Shown here piece after piece: positions 57,671-64,000 of a stretch of DNA of 64,000 nucleotides. The notes beneath the pieces are model-generated. The model had not been told where the DNA came from. It ran no database searches and was given only the letters and a program-made list of their open reading frames with translations. The DNA is from Rhodopseudomonas palustris HaA2 (GTDB lineage Bacteria > Pseudomonadota > Alphaproteobacteria > Rhizobiales > Xanthobacteraceae). Both the position numbers and the translations under genes were made by a program. Positions within the stretch are counted from its first letter, which is position 1, and each line of letters starts with the position of its first letter. The DNA lies in the NCBI RefSeq assembly GCF_000013365.1, contig NC_007778.1, positions 1,240,001 through 1,304,000 of the forward strand, in the 5' to 3' direction.

Positions 57671-58177
57671 TCAGTGCGCCATGATGTAGTCGACGTCGGC
57701 CTCGCTGCCCTGGCCGTTGATGACGCCGCCGGCGCGGCCGATCATCGGCTTGATCCAGCCGACCGCCTCCTCGGCGAGTCGCGCGCGCGTGGCGTCCTGC
57801 TGGGCTCCGCGCATCGCATCGCCGACCGCGGTGAGGATCCGGGTCATGTTGTCGATGATGTCGTCGAAATCCGAGCGGATGCCGGGGTCGGCGGTTTCAT
57901 AGGCTTCGATCGCGAGGTCGCGTGCCTTGAAGTTCGAGGCTTTGAAATGCTCGGCATAGGACAGCGGTTGCCAGGCGAGGAAATCTTCCGCGCATTCCGG
58001 CATATCGGGAATCATTTCGAGCAGCATGACCGCTTCGTTGAAGTGATTCAGATAGTCGGTGGCGAGGCCGGTGCGGGGATTGATGTTGGCCGCTGCGAGC
58101 TGCGCAGCGCGCGCAGCTCCATCTGCGCCGAACGGAGTGCTGGCGCTCGCTGACGGGATTGGTTGCATCGACGACAT
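57671..58177 (-). CDS. Conserved hypothetical protein
   Basis: A 168-residue protein beginning with a Ser/Ala/Pro-rich leader (MSSMQPIPSASASTPFGADG). The rest is helical: 'NHFNEAVMLLEMIPDMPECAEDFLAWQPLSYAEHFKASNFKARDLAIEAYETADPGIRSDFDDIIDNMTRILTAVGDAM'. No domain is recognised. The ATG at 58177 is one of several starts (58168 also possible). It is divergent from the SRAP gene, with about 64 bp between. Confidence 0.65.
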   Translation of the reverse strand: MSSMQPIPSASASTPFGADGAARAAQLAAANINPRTGLATDYLNHFNEAVMLLEMIPDMPECAEDFLAWQPLSYAEHFKASNFKARDLAIEAYETADPGIRSDFDDIIDNMTRILTAVGDAMRGAQQDATRARLAEEAVGWIKPMIGRAGGVINGQGSEADVDYIMAH

Positions 58178-58241
58178 CGATGGTATTCTTGGATTAACCA
58201 AGTTAATAGGCTCTGAAGACGCGACCTCGGAACAATGCGCA

Positions 58242-59021
58242 ATGTGCGGCCGCTTTGTCATGACTTCGGCACCTGCCGCGATCCGCGATGCGTTCGGCTA
58301 TGCCGATCAGCCGAACTTTCCAGCGCGCCACAATATCGCGCCCACCCAGCCGGTTCCGGTGGTGATCGTCGACGCGGGGGCGCGCCGCTTCCGCCTGATG
58401 CGCTGGGGTTTTTTGCCGTCCTGGGCGAAGGATCCGCGAAAATTCACGCTGCTGATCAATGCCCGCGCCGAGACGCTGCTGGAGAAGCCCGCGTTCCGGA
58501 ACGCGGTCAGGCGGCGGCGCTGCCTGGTCCCCAGCGACGGCTACTATGAGTGGAAAACGGTGGGCACACGCAAGCAGCCGTATTTCATCCATCCCGCCGG
58601 TGGCGGGCCGATCGGCTTCGCCGGCTTGTGGGAGACCTGGGTCGGGCCGAACGGCGAAGAGCTCGACACCATCGCGATCGTCACAACGGCCGCGCGCGAG
58701 GGCATGACTGAGCTTCACGACCGCGTCCCGGTGACGATCGCGCCGCAGGACTACGCGGCCTGGCTCGATTGCGCCGAGGTCGACGCGGAGAGCGCCGCCG
58801 CGCTGCTGCGCGCCCCCCTGGCCGGCACCTTCGTCTGGTATCCGGTGTCGACTGCCGTCAACCGCGTCGCCAACGACAATCCGCAATTGATCCTGCCGAT
58901 TTCGGACGAGGAGATACTCTCCGAGGCGCCGGTTGGAGCGCAGAAAAGCGCTCGGACCAGGCCGGCCGCGAAGCCCAAGGCCGCGGCCTCCGATGATGGC
59001 GGGCAGGGGTCGCTGTTTTAG
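58242..59021 (+). CDS. yedK: SOS response-associated peptidase (SRAP/YedK)
   Basis: SRAP proteins bind abasic sites in single-stranded DNA through a thiazolidine link to the N-terminal Cys. The protein begins MCGRF (Cys2 becomes N-terminal after Met removal), with NARAET (Asn), 'SDGYYEWK' (Glu) and LHDRVPV (His), the expected active-site set. 259 residues; the last 40 are an Ala/Lys-rich tail ending QGSLF. Start at ATG 58242. It lies alone on the plus strand; a paired repeat follows its stop. Confidence 0.95.
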   Translation: MCGRFVMTSAPAAIRDAFGYADQPNFPARHNIAPTQPVPVVIVDAGARRFRLMRWGFLPSWAKDPRKFTLLINARAETLLEKPAFRNAVRRRRCLVPSDGYYEWKTVGTRKQPYFIHPAGGGPIGFAGLWETWVGPNGEELDTIAIVTTAAREGMTELHDRVPVTIAPQDYAAWLDCAEVDAESAAALLRAPLAGTFVWYPVSTAVNRVANDNPQLILPISDEEILSEAPVGAQKSARTRPAAKPKAAASDDGGQGSLF

Positions 59022-59071
59022 AGCGCTTCGTCGACTGATTGAAACGGTACCCTCTTGTCGAGGGCAGAGTC

Positions 59072-59190
59072 GTCATCCTGAGGTGCGCGCGTAGCGCGCC
59101 TCGAAGGATGCTGCAGAGGACGCCCGTGGCCCATCCTTCGAGGCCCTCCGCGCCGCGCACAGCGCGGCCCGGAGGGCGCCTCAGGATGAC
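59072..59190. repeat. Paired inverted repeat (GTCATCCTGAGG type)
   Basis: Arms at 59072-59110 (GTCATCCTGAGGTGCGCGCG...CGAAGGATG) and 59132-59190 (CATCCTTCGAGG...GCGCCTCAGGATGAC) are inverted copies, the second with a longer loop. It fills most of the 226-bp gap between the SRAP gene and the FAD dehydrogenase gene. Confidence 0.82.
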
Positions 59191-59247
59191 GGCGACCTCA
59201 GATGGCCAGCTCCGATTCCATCAAAAGCAGAGCTGATCTAGGTCGCT

Positions 59248-60675
59248 CTACACCACCTTCCCCGGATTCATGATGCCGAGCGGATCGAGCGTCGCCTTGA
59301 TGGCGCGCATCAGGTCGATCGCGGTCTTGTCCTTCACGGCGGGCAGGTCGTCGCGCTTCAGCACGCCGATGCCGTGCTCGGCCGAGATCGAGCCGCCGAG
59401 CCGCAGCACCACGTCGAACACGACTTTGTTGACCTCGTGCCAACGCGCCAGATACGCGGCCTTGTCGGCGCCGAGCGGCTGGGTGACGTTGTAGTGGATG
59501 TTGCCGTCGCCGAGATGGCCGAACGGCACCGGCCGCGCGCCGGGGATCAGCTTCACCACCGCCGCATTGGCTTGTTCGATGAACTCAGGCACTGCGGCGA
59601 TCGGCACCGAGACGTCGTGCTTGATCGAGCCGCCCTCCGGCTTCTGCGCCGGCGAGATCTCCTCGCGCAGTTTCCAGAACGCCTGCTGCTGGGCGAGCGA
59701 GGCGGCGATCGCCGCGTCGGTGACGATGCCGGCCTCGAAGCCCTGTTCGAGGATCGCCTCCAGCGCGCCGCTTGCGTCGTCGCGCATCGACGACAATTCG
59801 ATCAGCACGTACCATGGATGCCGGCTCTCCAGCGGATCGCGGTTGGCAGCGTGGCGCACCGAGAAATCCAGCGCGATCTCGGCGATCAGTTCGAAGCTGG
59901 TGAGATGGCCCGCGGCTTCGGCTTGCGCGATGCCGAGCAGCTTCAGCGCGTCCGCCGGCGACGGCAGCCCGACGAAGGCGGTCGCGACCGCGCGCGGCTT
60001 TGGAAACAGCTTCAGCGTCGCCGCGGTGATGATGCCGAGCGTGCCCTCGGCGCCGATGAACAGGTCGCGCAGATCGTAGCCGGTGTTGTCCTTCTTCAGC
60101 TTCGACAACAGATCGAGGATGCGGCCGTCGGCGAGCACGACCTCGATGCCGAGCGCCATGTCGCGCGCCAGTCCATAGGCCAGTGCGGCGGTGCCGCCGG
60201 CATTGGTCGACAGATTGCCGCCGATGGTGCAACTGCCCTGCGCGCCGAGCGACAGCGGGAACAGCCGGTCGACGTCGGCGGCGCGCTCCTGCGCATGCTG
60301 CAGGATCACGCCGGCCTCCACCGTCATGGTGTTCGATGCGAGGTCGATGTCGCGGATCTTGTCCATCCGCTTCAGCGAGACCACCACCTCGCCGTGGTGC
60401 GGCGTCTGCCCGCCGACCAGCCCGGTGTTGCCGCCTTGCGGCACCAGCGCGACGCGCGCCTCGTGCGCCAGCCTGCAGATCGCTGCGACTTCCGCGGTAG
60501 AGCCCGGGCGCAGCACCAGCGGCGAGTGGCCGCGATACAGATTGCGCTCCTCAGTGACATAGGCTTCGAGTTCGGCCGGGTCGGTCAGCGCGTGTCGGTC
60601 GCCGACGATCGCGGCGAAGCGCCCGAGCAAGTCGGGCGACAGCGCTGTGGCCGGCGGCGGATTGGCGATGGTCAT
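59248..60675 (-). CDS. FAD-linked 2-hydroxyacid dehydrogenase (D2HGDH/GlcD-like)
   Basis: A 475-residue flavoenzyme of the VAO/PCMH family. FAD-binding segment: 'LVPQGGNTGLVGGQTPHHGEVVVSLKRMDKI', then 'LGAQGSCTIGGNLSTNAGGTAALAYGLARDMALGIEVVLADG' and a C-terminal cap domain with 'VPFGHLGDGNIHYNV' and 'GGSISAEHGIGVLKRDDL' (metal-binding His motifs). These fit D-2-hydroxyglutarate or D-lactate dehydrogenases that pass electrons to the quinone pool or ETF. The exact substrate is uncertain. No strong Shine-Dalgarno is seen for the ATG at 60675. Downstream in the same direction from the TsaC gene by 86 bp. Confidence 0.9.
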   Translation of the reverse strand: MTIANPPPATALSPDLLGRFAAIVGDRHALTDPAELEAYVTEERNLYRGHSPLVLRPGSTAEVAAICRLAHEARVALVPQGGNTGLVGGQTPHHGEVVVSLKRMDKIRDIDLASNTMTVEAGVILQHAQERAADVDRLFPLSLGAQGSCTIGGNLSTNAGGTAALAYGLARDMALGIEVVLADGRILDLLSKLKKDNTGYDLRDLFIGAEGTLGIITAATLKLFPKPRAVATAFVGLPSPADALKLLGIAQAEAAGHLTSFELIAEIALDFSVRHAANRDPLESRHPWYVLIELSSMRDDASGALEAILEQGFEAGIVTDAAIAASLAQQQAFWKLREEISPAQKPEGGSIKHDVSVPIAAVPEFIEQANAAVVKLIPGARPVPFGHLGDGNIHYNVTQPLGADKAAYLARWHEVNKVVFDVVLRLGGSISAEHGIGVLKRDDLPAVKDKTAIDLMRAIKATLDPLGIMNPGKVV

Positions 60676-60761
60676 GGGCGTTGTCCGTCGAGCCTGGTGT
60701 TTGAGCTCCTCCCGTCGCGGCGGGAGCTGCGGGCCGACACTTCACCACAATGGCGGCGCGA

Positions 60762-61751
60762 TCAATCCCGCGGCGCCGCGGCGCGGCGCAGCCGGTCGTT
60801 GATCGCCTCGCCGAGGCCGTGCGGCGGGATCGGCATCACCGCGATCACGCGCGCGCCACCGGCGTCGAGCTCGCGCAAAAACCCGAACAGGTTCGCCGCC
60901 GCCTCGGTCAGATCTGCGGCCGGCGACAGGTTCCGAGTCGCGCAGGCCGTCTCGGCGCCGGGGAGCGCGGCGGGCCCGAAGGCCAGCAGCGCTTCGCCGG
61001 GGCGGACCTCGCCTGCGTCCAGCCGCACCTGGGCGCGCGGGGCGTAATGCGACGCCAGCATCCCCGGCGCCAGCGGGGCGTGCTCGCCGGCCGCAGCGGG
61101 CGACGGGTCCGCCAGCGCGCAGCCGAGCAGGCGCTCGATCGCCTCGCGCGGCACGCCGCCGGGGCGCAGCAGCGCCGGCGCGCCGAGGCAGCTCACGATG
61201 GTCGATTCGACCCCCACGTCGACGGCGCCGCCATCGACGATCAGATCGATCCGGCCGTCGAGATCGGCGCGGACATGCGCGGCCGTGGTCGGCGAGACAT
61301 GGCCGGAGCGATTGGCGGACGGCGCCACCACCGCGCCGCCGAATGCGCGCAGGATCGCCTGCGCCACCGGATGCGCCGGAATCCGCACCGCGACGCTGTC
61401 GAGCCCGGCGGTCGCGAGGTCGCACACCGTGCACTCCTCCGCCTTCGGCAGCACCAGCGTCAGCGGCCCCGGCCAGAATGCCGCCGCCAGCGCCGACGCA
61501 CGCGAATCGAATCGGGCGATTTTTCGCGCGGCGTCGAGATTCGCGACGTGGGCGATCAGCGGATTGAACGACGGCCGGCCCTTGGCGGCGTAGAGCCGGG
61601 CCACCGCCGCCGGAGCGGCGGCGTCGGCGCCGAGCCCATAGACGGTTTCGGTCGGGAATCCGATCAATCCGCCGCCGCGCAAGACGTCTGCGGCCGCCAA
61701 AGCGGCGGCGTCCCCGGCGGGCAGGGTCCTGGTGTGCAAATCGAGGGTCAT
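60762..61751 (-). CDS. tsaC: Threonylcarbamoyl-AMP synthase (Sua5 type)
   Basis: Makes threonylcarbamoyl-AMP for the t6A37 modification of ANN-reading tRNAs. The N-terminal YrdC domain has 'GGLIGFPTETVYGLGADA', 'KGRPSFNPLIAHV', 'FWPGPLTLVLPK', 'VAVRIPAHPVAQAIL' and 'APSANRSGHVSPTTAAHV' in the usual order (residues 1-205). The C-terminal Sua5 domain follows ('PGMLASHYAPRAQVRL'). 329 residues, the long form. The ATG at 61751 is used; the ORF to 61847 adds random residues. It starts 68 bp from tRNA-Pro, on the other strand. Confidence 0.94.
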   Translation of the reverse strand: MTLDLHTRTLPAGDAAALAAADVLRGGGLIGFPTETVYGLGADAAAPAAVARLYAAKGRPSFNPLIAHVANLDAARKIARFDSRASALAAAFWPGPLTLVLPKAEECTVCDLATAGLDSVAVRIPAHPVAQAILRAFGGAVVAPSANRSGHVSPTTAAHVRADLDGRIDLIVDGGAVDVGVESTIVSCLGAPALLRPGGVPREAIERLLGCALADPSPAAAGEHAPLAPGMLASHYAPRAQVRLDAGEVRPGEALLAFGPAALPGAETACATRNLSPAADLTEAAANLFGFLRELDAGGARVIAVMPIPPHGLGEAINDRLRRAAAPRD

Positions 61752-61819
61752 CCGCCGTTCATATCGCAATTCGCCCGCTTGCGAAGGGCGAAGGTCGACG
61801 CTATAAGCCGGCCTCTTGT

Positions 61820-61896
61820 CGGAGTGTGGCTCAGCCCGGTAGAGCACTGCGTTCGGGACGCAGGGGTCGCAGGTTCGAATCCTGCCACTCCGACCA
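61820..61896 (+). tRNA. tRNA-Pro (anticodon CGG)
   Basis: A 77-nt cloverleaf: acceptor CGGAGTG / CACTCCG with A73 and encoded CCA (61894-61896); D-arm GCTC...GAGC; anticodon stem CTGCG/CGCAG around loop TTCGGGA (anticodon CGG); T-arm GCAGG-TTCGAAT-CCTGC. The C1-G72 pair and A73 are typical of bacterial tRNA-Pro. Confidence 0.97.
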
Positions 61897-61997
61897 AGAT
61901 TTCGTCAGGCGCCGGCCTGATTTCATCAGAAATATCAAAAGTTAAACTGGATCGGCCGCAGCCGTGCCGTGGGCGGCGCGGCCTGAACCGCGCCGTG

Positions 61998-62023
61998 CGG
62001 CCGCCGGGCTTCGCCGGCGGCCG
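61998..62023. terminator. Hairpin terminator between tRNA-Pro and the amine oxidase gene
   Basis: CGGCCGCCGG (61998-62007) pairs perfectly with CCGGCGGCCG (62014-62023) around a 6-nt loop. It lies 11 bp after the amine oxidase stop (minus strand) and 100 bp after the tRNA. No T-run on either side. Confidence 0.55.
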
Positions 62024-62034
62024 GGGGCGTCGAG

Positions 62035-63993
62035 TCAGGCGGTGGTGGCGTTGGCGCAGCAGCTCGCCGCGTTGACCTCCGGCGGCAGGTCGATGCCGGG
62101 ATTGCCGTTGAAGAAGCCGTGCGGCACCAGCTTGAAGCCGGTCGAGATGCAGGGCTGCACCGGAAAATCCTCCAGCCGCACCGGGTGATGCAGGCCGAAC
62201 ACGTGCCACAGCACGATGTCGGCGTTCTCCAGCGGACGATCCTGCTTGATGAAGTCGGGCAGCCCGCCGCTGCCGTCCGAGTGATTCATGTATTCGCCGG
62301 CTGGATAGCGTTCGTCGGGATCGAATGCCGTCACCCAGACGTGGTTCTGAACGAAGCCCGCCCGCTTGCCCGAGGGCGAGTTCGCACCGACGAACGGCGT
62401 CACACAGTTCATCGCCTCGAGCTTGTAGCCGACCGGCGTGCCGGCGTAGTTCAGTTTGTTCGGATTGATCACCTTCCAGTAGCGATGCGAGGCCGGGTTC
62501 GCGCGCCGCGCCGCCGAGAGTTCGCTGCCGAGCAGCGTTTCGGCCTCGTAGAAGGCGTTGCCGTGCGGATTGTGCGGGCCTTCCTCTTCCGCATAGGTGT
62601 TGCACTCGACGATGCTGTTGGCGTCGCCGTCGACCGCCATGTCGAGACGGGCGCAGAAGATATGCTGATGGATGTGGCCGACGACGCCGGGCAGCACTTC
62701 GCGGGCGTATTTGCCGGGCTGGCCCGGAATACACGCCGCGGTGTTGATGATGCCGGTCGCCTTCATCTCGAATTCGATCGCGCCGTCGATGTGGAAGTAC
62801 CAATACAGCGCGTATTCGTAATTGCCGACAGTGCAGATCGACGACACCACCAGCTTGCGCGCGCGCCGCACCTCGGCGCGGTCGGTGCGGAAGTCCCAGT
62901 GCTTCCACAGCAGGCCGGAATCCTCCTCGTGGATGCAGATCGCCTTCTCGATCGTCATCACGTCGCCGTTCATGGTATTGAGATGAACGTCGAGATATTC
63001 GATGGCGCCGAGGCAGTCGCAGCCGAGCTTCAGCGAATTGGCGAGCTTGCCGATGCCGTACTCGCCGATGTCGAACACGTTCTTGCGGAAATGGCCGTTG
63101 TCGGGGCTCCCATAGGGCACCACCATCTCGACCAGCGAGGCGCGATGCGCGACCGGGCGGCCGTCATATTTGATGTCGTGCAGCGTCAGCGCCTCGCGGG
63201 CGTTGAAGCCGATCACGAACGACCATTTGTCCCAGGTGAGAGCCCGGCCTTCGATCTTGAAGCTGACGCCCTGCGGCTGCGTCACGTTGATCGGCTTCAG
63301 CGGCGCGCGCTTGCTCTCGATGAACTCGCGCTCATAGTTGGCTTCGATCTTCGGGATCGGGACCACGCCGTAATCGTCGACGCGGATCACTTCCCAGGTC
63401 TTGAGGTCGATCACCGCGTTGAGACCTTCGATCGGATGGGCGTAGAAATTCTCGTTCTCGCGCAGCCGCTGCCAGGCGAAGACGTGGCACAGATGCCGGC
63501 CGTCCTCGCCGGGGATGCCGAAATTGCCCGCCGACCACGGGTCGACGCACACCGTGGTCATGTCGGTGATGCCGCGGCGCGCGCAGCCGGCGATGAATTC
63601 GGGATGGGCGCGGACGAAGTCTTCGATGGCGAGAAACTGCTCGAGCTGGATCATCGGCCGCGCGGTCGGGAATTCCTTGCGCGACATGATCGTGCCGGCG
63701 TCGAGCGAGACGAACAGCCGCGTCACGCCGATGCGGATGGTGCTGAACACGCTGACGCGGGCGTTGCGCGCGATCGGCATGCCCGGCTTGAAGGCACGGA
63801 CGACGGCCTTCTCCGGCTCCAGCAGTTCGATGGTCTCGAACCTGGTATCGGTGCCGTAGGGCGGGTCGGCGCTGACGATGGCGGCGACCCTGGTGATTTC
63901 GGCCGGGGTGAGAGGCTGCAGCGGATGCTGCACGGCCGGGGCCTCAGCCGCTGCGGCCGCGTGACAGCAACTGGTGTCTTCCGCGAGGCTCAT
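62035..63993 (-). CDS. Copper-containing primary amine oxidase
   Basis: Oxidises primary amines to aldehydes, ammonia and hydrogen peroxide, using copper and a topaquinone made from an active-site Tyr. The TPQ site is in 'ICTVGNYEYALYW' (NYE; about residue 395). Copper ligands are in GHIHQHIFCARLD (HxH) and in the C-terminal LWHVFGLHHPVRLEDFP. The 652-residue length is full and no signal peptide is clear, so it may be cytoplasmic. Its N-terminus reads MSLAEDTSCCHAAAA. It is read leftward; the true upstream neighbour lies beyond the window. Confidence 0.95.
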   Translation of the reverse strand: MSLAEDTSCCHAAAAAEAPAVQHPLQPLTPAEITRVAAIVSADPPYGTDTRFETIELLEPEKAVVRAFKPGMPIARNARVSVFSTIRIGVTRLFVSLDAGTIMSRKEFPTARPMIQLEQFLAIEDFVRAHPEFIAGCARRGITDMTTVCVDPWSAGNFGIPGEDGRHLCHVFAWQRLRENENFYAHPIEGLNAVIDLKTWEVIRVDDYGVVPIPKIEANYEREFIESKRAPLKPINVTQPQGVSFKIEGRALTWDKWSFVIGFNAREALTLHDIKYDGRPVAHRASLVEMVVPYGSPDNGHFRKNVFDIGEYGIGKLANSLKLGCDCLGAIEYLDVHLNTMNGDVMTIEKAICIHEEDSGLLWKHWDFRTDRAEVRRARKLVVSSICTVGNYEYALYWYFHIDGAIEFEMKATGIINTAACIPGQPGKYAREVLPGVVGHIHQHIFCARLDMAVDGDANSIVECNTYAEEEGPHNPHGNAFYEAETLLGSELSAARRANPASHRYWKVINPNKLNYAGTPVGYKLEAMNCVTPFVGANSPSGKRAGFVQNHVWVTAFDPDERYPAGEYMNHSDGSGGLPDFIKQDRPLENADIVLWHVFGLHHPVRLEDFPVQPCISTGFKLVPHGFFNGNPGIDLPPEVNAASCCANATTA

Positions 63994-64000
63994 GATGTCG

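Noticed and set aside
58190-58210. Possible CtrA site upstream of the SRAP gene
   Set aside because: TTAACC and TTAA are only five bases apart, not seven.

Overview
The window is about 64 kb of GC-rich chromosomal DNA from an alphaproteobacterium. The best guess is Rhodopseudomonas or a close relative in the Bradyrhizobium/Nitrobacteraceae group. This rests on gene order and family resemblance (ETF-QO, TPR protein, ispE, polyprenyl synthase, S49 peptidase, glyQS, ppdK; a NadQ-type NAD regulator; a TIGR02301 protein), on frequent GTG/TTG starts, and on paired inverted intergenic repeats. No database was searched. There is no phage, no transposase-type IS and no CRISPR array; most of the window is core metabolism.

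Layout. 1-13.3 kb: the end of a radical SAM gene, rnhB with a K/A-rich tail, a membrane glycosyltransferase-like gene, a family-4 uracil-DNA glycosylase, ETF-ubiquinone oxidoreductase, a TPR lipoprotein-like or periplasmic protein with ispE, a long-chain polyprenyl diphosphate synthase, a DUF2007 protein overlapping a methyltransferase, an S49 peptidase, and two very small membrane-protein genes. 13.6-17.3 kb: the glyQ-glyS operon, split by a DUF559 nuclease-like gene that is flanked by near-identical inverted repeats. 17.5-23.8 kb: a duplicated-domain protein behind a CtrA-like site, a DUF4010 membrane protein, DUF3096, and pyruvate phosphate dikinase with a histone-H1-like tail. 24.1-29.7 kb: a copper/silver-type RND efflux operon. 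29.9-31.4 kb: a SleB-type cell wall hydrolase.

31.7-35.4 kb: the nadABC operon, read leftward, with two similar dyads upstream. A likely cognate NAD repressor (NadQ/NrtR-like) lies at 42.7-43.7 kb. 35.8-48.3 kb: an AcuI/YhdH-type reductase, a secreted protein, a TonB-dependent siderophore receptor with an operator-like dyad, a DUF2339 giant membrane protein, NadQ-like regulator, tyrosine phosphatase and HD hydrolase, tag, ygfZ and a dihydroorotase.

48.4-56 kb is the most interesting accessory-looking locus. A GntR/UTRA regulator is divergent from an NMT1/SsuA-like ABC importer whose last gene encodes a DUF3604 (PHP-like metal hydrolase) protein; a perfect 22-nt palindrome lies between them. 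It is followed by a tandem glycine riboswitch that precedes a DadA/glycine-oxidase-like flavoprotein. 56.2-64 kb: small conserved proteins, a NUDIX hydrolase, an SRAP protein (YedK), a D-2-hydroxyacid-type FAD dehydrogenase, threonylcarbamoyl-AMP synthase, tRNA-Pro(CGG) and a copper amine oxidase.

At least five families of paired, inverted REP-like elements lie between genes. One family also forms the ends of the DUF559 cassette, which suggests that this nuclease-like protein may be linked to spread of the repeats.
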